From assembly GCF_018326005.1 (NCBI RefSeq), contig NZ_AP021903.1, forward strand, positions 2,296,001 through 2,360,000: DNA of 64,000 nt, given 5' to 3'. This DNA is from Pseudomonas sp. Seg1 (GTDB lineage: Bacteria; Pseudomonadota; Gammaproteobacteria; Pseudomonadales; Pseudomonadaceae). A program made the position numbers and the translations under genes. Of the stretch, positions 8,561 to 18,946 are shown piece by piece (the stretch's first letter is position 1; every line of letters begins with the position of its first letter). Under the pieces are notes generated by a model that was not told where the DNA came from, did not search any database, and saw only the letters and a program-made list of their open reading frames with translations.

Positions 8561-9016
8561 ATGCTGGTTCATTGGTTTCTAGCGGCAATTCATCTATTGG
8601 CTTTTGCCTTGGGTTTTTGGGCGGTGCTTACACGCGGTACAGCGTTCCGCCGCTTGGCGGCCGGTACTGGAGAGGCCGGGCGAGTGTTGCTTGCCGATAA
8701 CTTATGGGGCATTTCTGCATTGATCCTGCTGGTGACCGGCGGGATGCGCGCATTTGGCGAGTATGAGAAGGGCACTGACTATTACCTTCATCAGCCGCTG
8801 TTTCATCTGAAGATGACGCTGTTGGTGCTCATTCTGCTGATTGAACTCGCCCCGATGGTCACGCTGGTCAAATGGCGGATCGCATCTGCACGCGGTGCGG
8901 CATTAAATACCGGGCGTGCAAAGTTGTACGCGCGAATCAGTCATGTCCAGGCGTTGCTGCTAGTGCTGATGGTGATTGCCGCCACCGGCATGGCGCGTGG
9001 CGTGACATTCGGCTAG
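8561..9016 (+). CDS. DUF2214-family integral membrane protein
   Basis: This 151-aa protein has four predicted membrane helices: near the N-terminus (HWFLAAIHLLAFALGFWAVL), LWGISALILLVTGG, LFHLKMTLLVLILLIELAPM and VQALLLVLMVIAATGMARG. It matches the DUF2214 family of unknown function in proteobacteria. The start at 8561 is chosen for the AAAGGGG Shine-Dalgarno sequence seven bases upstream; the open frame further upstream reads through the terminator hairpin. Confidence 0.8.
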   Translation: MLVHWFLAAIHLLAFALGFWAVLTRGTAFRRLAAGTGEAGRVLLADNLWGISALILLVTGGMRAFGEYEKGTDYYLHQPLFHLKMTLLVLILLIELAPMVTLVKWRIASARGAALNTGRAKLYARISHVQALLLVLMVIAATGMARGVTFG

Positions 9017-9247
9017 GAAGGCGAATTCTCTGCGCTCTATCGGAAACGTCCGACAGCCAGCCCTAAAAATGGCGGGTAATATCGCTCGGCAACGAAGGAT
9101 AGGGATGCGGTAAAGCGTTGAGAGGGAAGGAGGTCGCGTGTCAGGCGCCGTGCCCAACAGAGTGGGGAGCGGATGGCAATACGGCGCGTGTATCTCTAGC
9201 CAGTCATTACACGAGGCAAACGAACTGGCTACTGACTGCGGGGCGGC

Positions 9248-9442
9248 TCAGGGAGTTTGTGGCTTGTCCGGGGCGGTCAGGCCAGCCTGAATGCGCTGGT
9301 AAATCTCTTCACGATGCACGGCAACGTTTTTCGGAGCGTTGATGCCGATTCGTACTTGCTGGCCGCTAACGCCCAGAATGGTGATGGTGATGTCATCACC
9401 AATGTTTATGCTTTCACCGACTTTGCGGGTGAGTATCAGCAT
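9248..9442 (-). CDS. csrA: CsrA/RsmA-family post-transcriptional regulator
   Basis: This is a 64-aa CsrA/RsmA homologue. It begins [20 protein letters not shown] and contains [11 protein letters not shown] and the RNA-contacting [10 protein letters not shown] segment. These proteins bind GGA motifs in mRNA leaders to block translation and are titrated by RsmY/RsmZ small RNAs under GacS/GacA control. The start has AAGGAG seven bases upstream. Pseudomonads carry several paralogues; which one (RsmA, RsmE or another) cannot be settled here. Confidence 0.95.
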   Translation of the reverse strand: MLILTRKVGESINIGDDITITILGVSGQQVRIGINAPKNVAVHREEIYQRIQAGLTAPDKPQTP

Positions 9443-9692
9443 GGTCTTCTCCTTGATTGCTTTGTAGGGCACCTGATTCAGACAGTGCAGAGGTCGGTGG
9501 TACGTATAGATTAGTGCGAAGTCTCACGGTTTGGGTGCCTCTTTCTGACGCGCAGATGCGGCATTAATTCCCAGGGCGTAACTATACAGAGGCTGCAATC
9601 ATCAATCTCGTTGTTTTGTGCCCATTTTGCGGGGCTCACGAAGTATTTATGAATGATAAGATCGCCGCTTTGAGATTTTCGAGGAAAGCGTT

Positions 9693-10061
9693 GTGCGCAA
9701 ATTGGTCTGGATGGTCGCGGCACTGGCATTGGCAGGATGTGGTGAAGGCAAAGGTGTAGACGCGCAGAAACCGAAAACGACAGTCGCGAGCGCTCCTGCG
9801 GTTGCCGCCGCCCCTCAATGGGACCTTGAGGTGCGCGGTGAAACCCCTCAAGCCGTCAGTGACCTGAGCGGCTGGTTGATCGAGCATGCTTTCGTTCCGA
9901 CGGTCATCAAGGATGGCAGCGGCAAAACGCGGATTCTGATTGGCCCGTTCAACTCCCAGGCCGAGGCGGAAGCTCGCAAGGTGCAGGTGGATGCTGCATT
10001 GGTGAAGGCCAAAAAGCAGAATGTTGAATCCGTGTTGGTTGAGCATCCGCTCACGCCGTAA
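9693..10061 (+). CDS. SPOR-domain-like lipoprotein
   Basis: This 122-aa protein starts at GTG 9693 and has a lipoprotein signal (MRKLVWMVAALALAGC), with lipidation expected at Cys16. A Lys/Ala/Pro-rich linker leads to a C-terminal domain of about 70 aa. The pattern there (GWLIEHAFVPTVIK ... TRILIGPFNSQAEAEA) is that of SPOR domains, which bind denuded peptidoglycan at division sites. It stands alone between csrA (opposite strand) and the reductase gene. The assignment rests on the R-x-x-I-G-P-F motif and is moderately firm. Confidence 0.75.
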   Translation: MRKLVWMVAALALAGCGEGKGVDAQKPKTTVASAPAVAAAPQWDLEVRGETPQAVSDLSGWLIEHAFVPTVIKDGSGKTRILIGPFNSQAEAEARKVQVDAALVKAKKQNVESVLVEHPLTP

Positions 10062-10148
10062 ACGATTCATCTGGTGGAGCTGCCTAAAGGTTGTCAACTG
10101 CGATTCGTTCCTATTCAAGTCGCTGATGATTTCCAGAAGGAGCTCCCC

Positions 10149-11060
10149 ATGGCCTCCGCCAATCCCTACAAGTTGTTCGATGTCACCTTGCATCGTAAAA
10201 CGCAGTTGAGCCCGCATATGATGCGGATCACCCTTTGCGGCCCGTCCGTCAATGAAATGGCGACTTGGGCGCCGGATCAAAGGGTGAAGCTGTTTTTCCC
10301 TGCCGCCGACGGGTCGCCATCACGGCTTTCTCAAGATGAAGGTTGGTTCGCTCGCTTCCGGGCGATGCTGGCGGATCGACGTCCTGCGATGCGCACCTAC
10401 ACAATCCGTCACCTGCGCGCTGAGCAAGGCGAGGTAGATATCGATTTTGTCCTGCATGGCGAGAACGGCCCGGCATCGCGTTGGGCGCTAAGGGCTCAAC
10501 CCGGTGAGTCGATGCAGATCCTTGCGCCCGACAGTCATTTCTCGGCGCAGGATGCCGGTGGATTCGAATGGAAGCCACCGCAAATTCTCAAACAGGTTCT
10601 GCTCGTCGCCGACGCCACCGCGCTGCCGGCGGCCATGGGTATTCTCGATGAGTTGGCGGCGCTCAATAAGCCGCCTCAAGTCCAGGCATTCTTTGAGGTG
10701 GATAGCGCGCAGGACATGCTCGCCGTCCCTGACTGGCCGGGACTGTCAGTGCGATGGCTGATTCGTGATCAAGCGAGTGAAACCGTCGCCGGGGCGCTGA
10801 TGGTTGAAGCGGTGCGCGGGGCAACGCTACCCGTTCATGCGTCGTCAGAGGGACGTGCAGTCGAGTTGGCCGATGTCGATATCGAAAAGGATATTCTCTG
10901 GGAAATTGCCGATAACGCCCCTGAAGGATTTTACGGCTGGGTCGCCGGTGAAAGTGCGGCAGTCATGAGCTTGCGCAAATACCTGATCAAGGAGTGCGGC
11001 ATTCCTCGCGAGTCGCTCAATCTGATGGGGTATTGGCGTTACAACAAGTCTGGAAGCTAG
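10149..11060 (+). CDS. Siderophore-interacting protein (FAD-binding ferric-siderophore reductase family)
   Basis: This 303-aa SIP-family flavoprotein probably releases iron from ferric siderophores in the cytoplasm by reduction with NAD(P)H. The FAD-binding motif RTYTIRHLR is near residues 80-88, followed by VDIDFVLHGENGPASRWA. The C-terminal domain has VLLVADATALPAAMGILDEL and FYGWVAGESAAVMSLRKYL. ATG 10149 is chosen because of the GAAGGAG ribosome site; the frame upstream lacks a credible start. No obvious Fur box was recognised in the short upstream gap. A strong terminator follows. Confidence 0.9.
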   Translation: MASANPYKLFDVTLHRKTQLSPHMMRITLCGPSVNEMATWAPDQRVKLFFPAADGSPSRLSQDEGWFARFRAMLADRRPAMRTYTIRHLRAEQGEVDIDFVLHGENGPASRWALRAQPGESMQILAPDSHFSAQDAGGFEWKPPQILKQVLLVADATALPAAMGILDELAALNKPPQVQAFFEVDSAQDMLAVPDWPGLSVRWLIRDQASETVAGALMVEAVRGATLPVHASSEGRAVELADVDIEKDILWEIADNAPEGFYGWVAGESAAVMSLRKYLIKECGIPRESLNLMGYWRYNKSGS

Positions 11061-11064
11061 CCAC

Positions 11065-11102
11065 AAAAAAGGCCTCGAACATAACATTCGAGGCCTTTTT
11101 TT
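11065..11102 (+). terminator. Bidirectional terminator between the convergent SIP and endA genes
   Basis: The stem AAAAAAGGCCTCGAA / TTCGAGGCCTTTTTTT has a short loop and is flanked by A and T runs. It can therefore serve both convergent genes. Confidence 0.9.
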
Positions 11103-11112
11103 CACGCTGCGA

Positions 11113-11802
11113 TCAGCCGCAGGCTTTCATGTTCACCGGGCCGACAAACTCATTGCCGCGCCCCATCACGCACGCCACGCTCTGATTGCGCTGGCGTTCC
11201 CAGTCTTGCACCGGATAAGTCTTGTCCCACGCTTCGTACAATTGCCGATCCTGTTTCGACAGGCGCAAGCCGTACTGCTTGCTCATGTAGAAATAGGTGC
11301 GGGCGATCATGCCGCGAATCGAAGGGCGGGGCATGACCTTCTTGGCCTTGAAGTCGACCTGGGTCAGGCACGAGCCGTACTGACCGGATTGCACCGGCAA
11401 CCAGCCGTAGCTGAAGTTGCTGCGGTCGCCGTTGACCTCGCCAATACTTGGTACCAGGTTATGCAGGTCGGCTTCTGCCTTTTGATAAGTCGGGTCATAA
11501 CGGGTGCAGTTCTTGCGTCCGCCTTCCTGCCAGCATTGGCGCTGGTGGCCGAACTGCCAGGCCGGCACGATGTGTTCCCACTCGATGCGTGACGCACGCT
11601 TGGCATTTTTGCGCGGTACGTAACCGCACGCCTTCAGATCAACTTTGTTGCCGGTGTACTTACACCCGCAATAAAACTCGGTGGACTGCGGAGCATACAA
11701 CTTCCACGCGACCTTCTTGGCTTCTGAAAAAGTGCGGGGCGCGCCGGCCTGGGCGCCCATGGCGATGAACAGCAGCAGCAAAGCAAAACAGCGGACAATC
11801 AT
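11113..11802 (-). CDS. endA: Endonuclease I (periplasmic/extracellular DNase)
   Basis: This 229-aa exported nuclease has the signal peptide MIVRCFALLLLFIAMGAQAG. The catalytic beta-beta-alpha-metal core is visible: RIEWEHIVPAWQFGHQRQCW, then DLHNLVPSIGEVNGDRSN, as in E. coli EndA and Vibrio Vvn. Eight cysteines are consistent with a disulfide-stabilised periplasmic enzyme. The gene begins only 4 nt after the DUF1654 gene and probably shares its promoter, which carries a LexA-type box. If so, the nuclease would be induced by DNA damage. Confidence 0.93.
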   Translation of the reverse strand: MIVRCFALLLLFIAMGAQAGAPRTFSEAKKVAWKLYAPQSTEFYCGCKYTGNKVDLKACGYVPRKNAKRASRIEWEHIVPAWQFGHQRQCWQEGGRKNCTRYDPTYQKAEADLHNLVPSIGEVNGDRSNFSYGWLPVQSGQYGSCLTQVDFKAKKVMPRPSIRGMIARTYFYMSKQYGLRLSKQDRQLYEAWDKTYPVQDWERQRNQSVACVMGRGNEFVGPVNMKACG

Positions 11803-11806
11803 TGAA

Positions 11807-12046
11807 TCAATCTTCCTTCGGCACAACCCAAAAAATCTGCACGCCGCCATCGTCGCGATAGGCGAGGGTGACGTTGTCGTTCTCGTCGATTTCCTCGAGC
11901 AGGCGCTCCCACTCATCCATTGGTTCGTCCGGCAAGCGGAAGATCAATGCGGCTTTGGATTTTTGCGCTGTGGGGGAATTGATGATTTTTTGAACGCGCA
12001 TACCCATGCGTTCATAAGCGTCAGGAGCATCAGGGGAGGTGGCCAC
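11807..12046 (-). CDS. DUF1654-family protein
   Basis: From GTG 12046 this is a 79-aa acidic protein (VATSPDAPDAYERMGMRVQK ... PDEPMDEWERLLEEIDENDN) matching the Pseudomonas DUF1654 family of unknown function. GTG is preferred over ATG 12076 because AAGGAT sits eight bases upstream. The ATG would also place the first codons inside a LexA-type operator. It is followed after 4 nt by endA. The function is unknown; association with an SOS-type operator suggests a role in the DNA damage response, which is inference. Confidence 0.8.
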   Translation of the reverse strand: MATSPDAPDAYERMGMRVQKIINSPTAQKSKAALIFRLPDEPMDEWERLLEEIDENDNVTLAYRDDGGVQIFWVVPKED

Positions 12047-12064
12047 GAGGTTATCCTTATTAAG

Positions 12065-12080
12065 CTGTACGTGCATACAG
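12065..12080 (-). promoter_or_regulatory. Candidate LexA (SOS) box before DUF1654-endA
   Basis: The 16-mer CTGTACGTGCATACAG fits CTG-N10-CAG, with TGTA and TAC extending the palindrome. It lies 19-34 bp upstream of the chosen GTG start, where it would overlap the promoter. It was found by eye and not scored against a LexA matrix. Confidence 0.6.
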
Positions 12081-12273
12081 TATTTAACTGTAAGCAATTT
12101 CGCAACTGCTTAAAATTCAAGAAAATCCTCTGACAGCGGTTTTCCGATTTTGGTGTGAGGTGTGTCGATTTTTTTGTAGGGGAAATGCTTGCGTGCTGTA
12201 GGCGACGCTCCATTTGCCAGGCAGGTGAATGGAGCGAAGGGTGCCCGACCGGGATTGGTCGGGCGGAGGTCAA

Positions 12274-13711
<1,438 letters not shown>

Positions 13712-14158
13712 ATGTCACTGACGATCGGTATAGCAAATCCCGGTGCTGTCACCATTGGTGGTAAGACCGCAGCGACGATCAATGCAATAAATGAAGCCGA
13801 AGCGGATGCCTCCGCCGAGGCGCTGGGCACCGAGGAAGAAAGCAGTAATCAGGTCAGAACCGGTGGTCCCGCGCAGGAAGCGAGCAAGACTGAAAGCAGC
13901 GATAATCTCAGCATTACCGTCAAGATGCTGCTGAAACGCATGCAGGAATTGCAGAAGCAAATGCAGGAGCAGCAACAGCAACTCGCTGCCGCGCAGGCTG
14001 CGAGCTATCCGACGCCAGAGGCCAAGTCGCAGGCAGTCATGTCCATTCAGGGGCAGATCGCGCAAACCAGCGGCGCAATGATGGAAGTATCGGCGGCGCT
14101 GCTGAAAGAGATGTCCAAGGGTTCCACCAGCGGTAACCTGGTCAGCACCACGGCATAA
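13712..14158 (+). CDS. Coiled-coil protein, FlxA-like
   Basis: This 148-aa protein has a low-complexity acidic N-terminus. A central coiled coil (LLKRMQELQKQMQEQQQQLA, about residues 70-90) is followed by SIQGQIAQTSGAMMEVSAAL. This layout resembles FlxA-family proteins, whose role is unclear. There is no signal peptide or membrane helix. It is a stand-alone gene with a good ribosome site, upstream of the ribose operon on the same strand but outside its operator. Confidence 0.65.
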   Translation: MSLTIGIANPGAVTIGGKTAATINAINEAEADASAEALGTEEESSNQVRTGGPAQEASKTESSDNLSITVKMLLKRMQELQKQMQEQQQQLAAAQAASYPTPEAKSQAVMSIQGQIAQTSGAMMEVSAALLKEMSKGSTSGNLVSTTA

Positions 14159-14251
14159 ACAGCGACCGGGCGGATCAGCAGATTCGCCCTACAATACATG
14201 ACGATTTCTGATTGTTGACAAATGTCGGCGGGATTCGCATAGTTCGGTCTA

Positions 14252-14265
14252 CGCAAACGTTTGCG
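14252..14265. promoter_or_regulatory. LacI-family operator (probable RbsR site)
   Basis: CGCAAACGTTTGCG is a perfect 14-bp palindrome, the classic core recognised by LacI/GalR-family repressors. It lies about 95 bp before rbsB and the operon encodes its own LacI-type regulator. A second, imperfect copy (GCAAGCGTTGC) occurs at about 14322-14332. Confidence 0.8.
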
Positions 14266-14359
14266 CGACGTTCGTCGGGGCATTCTGTCATCGGCAAAGT
14301 AATGTAGATTACGCCAGCGCAAGCGTTGCTCACAATAATCATAAGATCGGAGTGAACCC

Positions 14360-15316
14360 ATGAAGCTGCCATTTGCTGGACGTCTTCTTGCTGTCGCTAT
14401 GCTGGCTGCCACAGCCGCTGCACTGCCTGTCTCTTCGGCGTTCGCCGAATCCCCTGAAAAACCCAAAGTCGCACTGGTCATGAAATCTCTGGCCAACGAA
14501 TTCTTCCTGACCATGGAAGACGGCGCAAAGGCCTACCAGAAAGAACACTCCGCCGATTTCGACCTGATCTCCAACGGCATCAAGGATGAAACCGACACCG
14601 CCGGCCAGACCCGCATCGTCGAGCAAATGATTCTGGCCAAGGTCAATGCGCTGGTCATCGCGCCTTCCGATTCCAAGGCCATGGTGCCGGTGATCAAGAA
14701 AGCAGTCGACGCCGGTATCACAGTGATCAACATCGACAACCAGCTTGATCCGGCAATCGTCAAAAGCAAAAACATCAGCGTGCCATTCGTAGGTCCGGAC
14801 AACCGCAAAGGTGCGCGTCTGGTCGGTGAATACCTGGCCAAACAGCTCAAGGCCGGTGACGAAGTCGGCATCATTGAAGGCGTGTCGACCACGACCAACG
14901 CCCAGCAGCGTACCGCCGGTTTCAAGGATGCGATGGACGCGGCGCAAATCAAGGTTGTTTCCCTGCAGTCCGGCGACTGGGAAATCGACAAGGGCAACAA
15001 GGTTGCCGCGTCGATTCTCAGCGAATATCCGCAAGTCAAAGCGTTGCTGGCGGGTAACGACAGCATGGCCGTCGGTGCCGTTTCCGCCGTACGCGCCGCC
15101 GGCAAGGCAGGCCAAGTGCAGGTGGTCGGTTACGACAACATCAATGCCATCAAGCCAATGTTGAAGGATGGTCGCGTACTGGCGACTGCCGACCAATATG
15201 CTGCCAAACAAGCCGTGTTCGGCATCGAGACCGCGCTGAAAATCATCAAGGGCGAGAAAGTCGACAGCGGTGCCAATGGCGTGATCGAAACGCCGGTCGA
15301 GCTGGTCACCAAGTAA
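14360..15316 (+). CDS. rbsB: Ribose ABC transporter periplasmic binding protein
   Basis: This 318-aa sugar-binding protein has a signal peptide (GRLLAVAMLAATAAALPVSS). The mature fold is a type I periplasmic binding protein (VALVMKSLANEFFLTMEDGA; later VVGYDNINAIKPMLKDGRVL). It captures ribose or a related pentose in the periplasm and docks on RbsC. It is the first gene of rbsBACRKD and lies directly downstream of the palindromic operator. Length is normal for the family. Confidence 0.93.
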   Translation: MKLPFAGRLLAVAMLAATAAALPVSSAFAESPEKPKVALVMKSLANEFFLTMEDGAKAYQKEHSADFDLISNGIKDETDTAGQTRIVEQMILAKVNALVIAPSDSKAMVPVIKKAVDAGITVINIDNQLDPAIVKSKNISVPFVGPDNRKGARLVGEYLAKQLKAGDEVGIIEGVSTTTNAQQRTAGFKDAMDAAQIKVVSLQSGDWEIDKGNKVAASILSEYPQVKALLAGNDSMAVGAVSAVRAAGKAGQVQVVGYDNINAIKPMLKDGRVLATADQYAAKQAVFGIETALKIIKGEKVDSGANGVIETPVELVTK

Positions 15317-15371
15317 GTCCTCTGGCGACACAACGGCGCTCGTCCGTCCGGGCGAGCGCATGGAGATTTTT

Positions 15372-16925
15372 ATGTCAGTTTCCGCCCCGAACGCTGTCCT
15401 CTCGGTCAGCGGTATCGGTAAGACCTATGCGCAACCGGTGCTCACCGGCATCGATTTGACGCTGATGCGCGGTGAAGTGCTGGCGCTCACTGGCGAGAAT
15501 GGCGCCGGTAAAAGCACGCTTTCGAAGATCATTGGCGGTCTGGTCACTCCGACCACGGGCCATATGCAGTTTCAGGGCAAGGACTATCGCCCGGGCAGTC
15601 GTACCCAGGCAGAAGACCTTGGCGTACGCATGGTCATGCAAGAACTCAATCTGTTGCCGACGCTGTCGGTGGCGGAGAATCTGTTTCTCGATAATCTGCC
15701 AAGCAATGGTGGCTGGATCAGCCGCAAGCAGTTGCGTAAAGCCGCTATCGAAGCCATGGCGCAAGTCGGCCTCGACGCGATCGATCCGGATACGTTGGTC
15801 GGCGAGCTGGGCATCGGGCATCAGCAGATGGTCGAAATCGCCCGGAACCTGATCGGCGATTGCCATGTGCTGATTCTCGACGAACCCACCGCGATGCTGA
15901 CGGCGCGTGAAGTTGAAATGCTCTTTGAGCAGATCACTCGTTTGCAGGCGCGCGGCGTCTCGATCATCTACATTTCCCACCGCCTCGAAGAGCTGTCCCG
16001 TGTTGCCCAGCGCATTGCCGTGTTGCGTGACGGCAACCTGGTCTGTGTCGAACCGATGGCCAATTACAACAGCGAGCAACTGGTCACGCTGATGGTCGGT
16101 CGTGAACTGGGTGAACACATCGACATGGGCCCGCGCAAGATTGGCGCCCCGGCGTTGACGGTCAAGGGTCTGACGCGTTCCGACAAGGTGCGCGACGTCT
16201 CGTTCGAAGTGCGCGCCGGAGAGATCTTCGGGATTTCCGGGCTGATCGGGGCAGGGCGCACGGAATTGCTGCGGCTGATTTTCGGTGCCGATGTCGCCGA
16301 CAGCGGCACGATATCGTTGGGCTCGCCCGCACAAGTTGTGAGTGTGCGTTCGCCGGTCGATGCGGTACGCAATGGCATCGCGTTGATCACCGAAGACCGC
16401 AAGGGCGAAGGCTTGCTGCTCAGTCAGTCGATCAGCGCCAACATCGCGTTGGGCAACATGCCGGAAATCTCCAGTGGCGGTTTCGTCAACAATGGCGACG
16501 AGATCGCCTTGGCGCAACGGCAGATCGATGCCATGCGCATCCGCAGTTCGAGCCCGACCCAGTTGGTGTCAGAGCTTTCCGGGGGGAACCAGCAGAAGGT
16601 TGTGATTGGTCGATGGCTGGAGCGTGATTGTTCGGTGCTGCTGTTCGATGAGCCGACTCGTGGCATCGACGTCGGCGCCAAGTTCGACATTTATGCCTTG
16701 CTCGGTGAATTGACTCGCCAGGGCAAAGCGCTGGTGGTGGTCTCCAGTGACCTGCGTGAATTGATGCTGATCTGCGACCGGATCGGCGTGCTGTCCGCAG
16801 GTCGTCTGATCGATACCTTCGAGCGCGACAGCTGGACCCAGGATGATTTGCTTGCCGCCGCGTTCGCCGGCTACCAAAAACGTGATGCGTTGCTCAACGA
16901 AGCGGCGCCTAGGGATCTCCCATGA
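15372..16925 (+). CDS. rbsA: Ribose ABC transporter, duplicated ATPase subunit
   Basis: This 517-aa protein has two fused ABC domains. The first has Walker A GENGAGKST at residues 41-49 and Walker B VLILDEPTAML. The second has the degenerate Walker A GLIGAGRTELL usual for this subfamily, the signature LSGGNQQKVVIG and Walker B VLLFDEPTRGID. It powers import through RbsC. The start at 15372 is preferred over 15360 because GGAG lies between them. The end overlaps rbsC by 4 nt (ATGA), showing translational coupling. Confidence 0.94.
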   Translation: MSVSAPNAVLSVSGIGKTYAQPVLTGIDLTLMRGEVLALTGENGAGKSTLSKIIGGLVTPTTGHMQFQGKDYRPGSRTQAEDLGVRMVMQELNLLPTLSVAENLFLDNLPSNGGWISRKQLRKAAIEAMAQVGLDAIDPDTLVGELGIGHQQMVEIARNLIGDCHVLILDEPTAMLTAREVEMLFEQITRLQARGVSIIYISHRLEELSRVAQRIAVLRDGNLVCVEPMANYNSEQLVTLMVGRELGEHIDMGPRKIGAPALTVKGLTRSDKVRDVSFEVRAGEIFGISGLIGAGRTELLRLIFGADVADSGTISLGSPAQVVSVRSPVDAVRNGIALITEDRKGEGLLLSQSISANIALGNMPEISSGGFVNNGDEIALAQRQIDAMRIRSSSPTQLVSELSGGNQQKVVIGRWLERDCSVLLFDEPTRGIDVGAKFDIYALLGELTRQGKALVVVSSDLRELMLICDRIGVLSAGRLIDTFERDSWTQDDLLAAAFAGYQKRDALLNEAAPRDLP

Positions 16926-17899
16926 AAACTGCATCTCCTGCCGGCAAACGTAGTGGCAATTTTTACGGGCTGGGTACTTATCTGGGGCTGGCCGGTGCCT
17001 TGCTGGCGATGGTCGCGCTGTTCTCGATCTTGAGCAGCCACTTTCTGTCCTATAACACCTTCAGCACCCTGGCCAACCAGATTCCCGATCTGATGGTGCT
17101 GGCAGTCGGCATGACCTTCGTGCTGATCATCGGCGGCATCGACCTTTCGGTGGGCTCGGTGCTGGCATTGGCGGCATCAACGGTCAGTGTCGCCATTCTC
17201 GGCTGGGGCTGGAGTGTTCTGCCGTCGGCGCTGCTGGGCATGGCGGTAGCGGCGCTGGCCGGCACCGTCACTGGTTCGATCACCGTTGCCTGGCGGATTC
17301 CATCGTTCATTGTGTCCCTCGGCGTGCTGGAAATGGCTCGCGGCCTGGCGTACCAGATGACTGGTTCGCGCACGGCTTATATCGGTGATTCTTTTGCCTG
17401 GCTGTCGAACCCGATCGCATTCGGCATCTCGCCTTCGTTCATCATTGCCTTGCTGGTGATCTTCATGGCCCAGGCGGTTTTGACTCGCACCGTGTTTGGT
17501 CGCTACCTGATCGGCATCGGCACCAACGAAGAGGCGGTAAGGCTGGCGGGGATCAATCCGAAGCCCTACAAGATTCTGGTGTTCAGCCTGATGGGGTTGT
17601 TGGCCGGTATCGCCGCGCTGTTCCAGATTTCTCGTCTGGAAGCGGCTGACCCGAACGCCGGCTCCGGTCTGGAGTTGCAAGTGATTGCTGCTGTGGTGAT
17701 CGGCGGGACCAGCCTGATGGGCGGGCGCGGTTCGGTAATCAGCACGTTCTTTGGGGTGTTGATCATTTCCGTGCTGGCAGCGGGTCTGGCGCAGATCGGT
17801 GCGACCGAACCGACCAAACGTATCATCACCGGTGCAGTGATTGTCATCGCGGTCGTGCTCGATACCTATCGTAGCCAGCGCGCCAGTCGGCGGGGCTGA
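16922..17899 (+). CDS. rbsC: Ribose ABC transporter permease
   Basis: This 325-aa inner-membrane permease has about eight to ten hydrophobic helices. It carries the family motif GIDLSVGSVLALAA near residue 65, the cytoplasmic-loop EEAVRLAGINPKPYK, and VIGGTSLMGGRGSVISTFFG near the C-terminus. It forms the membrane channel for RbsA and RbsB. The start overlaps the rbsA stop. Confidence 0.94.
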   Translation: MKTASPAGKRSGNFYGLGTYLGLAGALLAMVALFSILSSHFLSYNTFSTLANQIPDLMVLAVGMTFVLIIGGIDLSVGSVLALAASTVSVAILGWGWSVLPSALLGMAVAALAGTVTGSITVAWRIPSFIVSLGVLEMARGLAYQMTGSRTAYIGDSFAWLSNPIAFGISPSFIIALLVIFMAQAVLTRTVFGRYLIGIGTNEEAVRLAGINPKPYKILVFSLMGLLAGIAALFQISRLEAADPNAGSGLELQVIAAVVIGGTSLMGGRGSVISTFFGVLIISVLAAGLAQIGATEPTKRIITGAVIVIAVVLDTYRSQRASRRG

Positions 17900-17902
17900 G
17901 CC

Positions 17903-18922
17903 ATGGCGACTATCAAGGATGTGGCGGCCCTCGCGGGAATTTCCTACACAACCGTGTCGCATGTGGTGAACAACACGCGGCCGGTCAGTCAGGAAGTGCG
18001 GCGCAAAGTCGAGGCGGCCATCAAGAGCCTTGACTATGTGCCGAGTGCGGTGGCGCGCTCGTTGAAAGCCAAGACCACGGCAACCATTGGCCTTTTGGTA
18101 CCCAACAGCCTCAACCCGTACTTCGCCGAACTGGCGCGGGGCATCGAGGATTACTGCGAGCGTAACGGCTACTGCGTGATCCTCTGCAACTCCGATGACA
18201 ACCCGGAAAAGCAACGCAGCTATTTGCGCGTGTTGCTGGAAAAACGTATCGATGGGTTGATCGTCGCTTCGGCGGGCGGTGACAGTGGTTTGGCGCAAGG
18301 GTTGGCCGGGGTGAAGACGCCCATGGTGATTGTCGACCGTGGCCTCGATGGCGTGGATGCCGATCTGGTACGCATCGACCACGAATACGGCGCCTATCTC
18401 GCCACCCGCCATCTACTGGAGCTTGGCCATCGCGATATTGCAACGATCGGCGGTCCGGCGAGCACCAGCGTGGCGCAGATGCGTCAGGCCGGATATTGCC
18501 GGGCGCTGAAAGAGGCGGGCATAGAAATACGTCAGGCGCGCATGCTGGAAAGTGATTTCACCAGTACCGGTGGTTACAACGCCGCGGCGATCCTGCTCGA
18601 GAGCAACCCGCCGAGCGCGATTTTCGCCGGTAACGACATGATTGGTATCGGTGTGCTGCGTGCAGCGGCAGAGCGTAATGTGCGGGTGCCGAGTGATCTG
18701 TCGGTGATCGGCTTCGACGATATCCAGATGAGCCGTTATGTCTATCCGGCACTCACTACCGTCGGCCAGTCAATCCTGCAGTTGGGCGAAATGGCGGCCG
18801 AGGTGCTGCTGCGAAGACTTGCTACTCCAACTCTGGGCACGGATCAAAGGATCGTGACCCCGAGTATTGTCCTGCGCGAGTCGACCGCGCCGCTGTCCGG
18901 CGTGTTCACCGAATATCGCTGA
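17903..18922 (+). CDS. rbsR: LacI-family ribose operon regulator
   Basis: This 339-aa regulator has an N-terminal LacI helix-turn-helix (TIKDVAALAGISYTTVSHVV) with hinge helix, then a periplasmic-binding-protein-like effector domain (GLLVPNSLNPYFAELARGIE; FAGNDMIGIGVLRAAAER). It lies inside the transport operon, between permease and kinase. It probably represses the operon through the palindrome at 14252-14265, with ribose or a phosphorylated form as inducer. Autoregulation follows from its position. Confidence 0.93.
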   Translation: MATIKDVAALAGISYTTVSHVVNNTRPVSQEVRRKVEAAIKSLDYVPSAVARSLKAKTTATIGLLVPNSLNPYFAELARGIEDYCERNGYCVILCNSDDNPEKQRSYLRVLLEKRIDGLIVASAGGDSGLAQGLAGVKTPMVIVDRGLDGVDADLVRIDHEYGAYLATRHLLELGHRDIATIGGPASTSVAQMRQAGYCRALKEAGIEIRQARMLESDFTSTGGYNAAAILLESNPPSAIFAGNDMIGIGVLRAAAERNVRVPSDLSVIGFDDIQMSRYVYPALTTVGQSILQLGEMAAEVLLRRLATPTLGTDQRIVTPSIVLRESTAPLSGVFTEYR

Positions 18923-18946
18923 AACCGAATTGACGAGTAATGATGT

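Noticed and set aside
12061..12097. ATG starts at 12076 and in-frame upstream codons for the DUF1654 gene
   Set aside because: They fall inside or before the LexA-type box and lack a ribosome site, while GTG 12046 has AAGGAT at good spacing.
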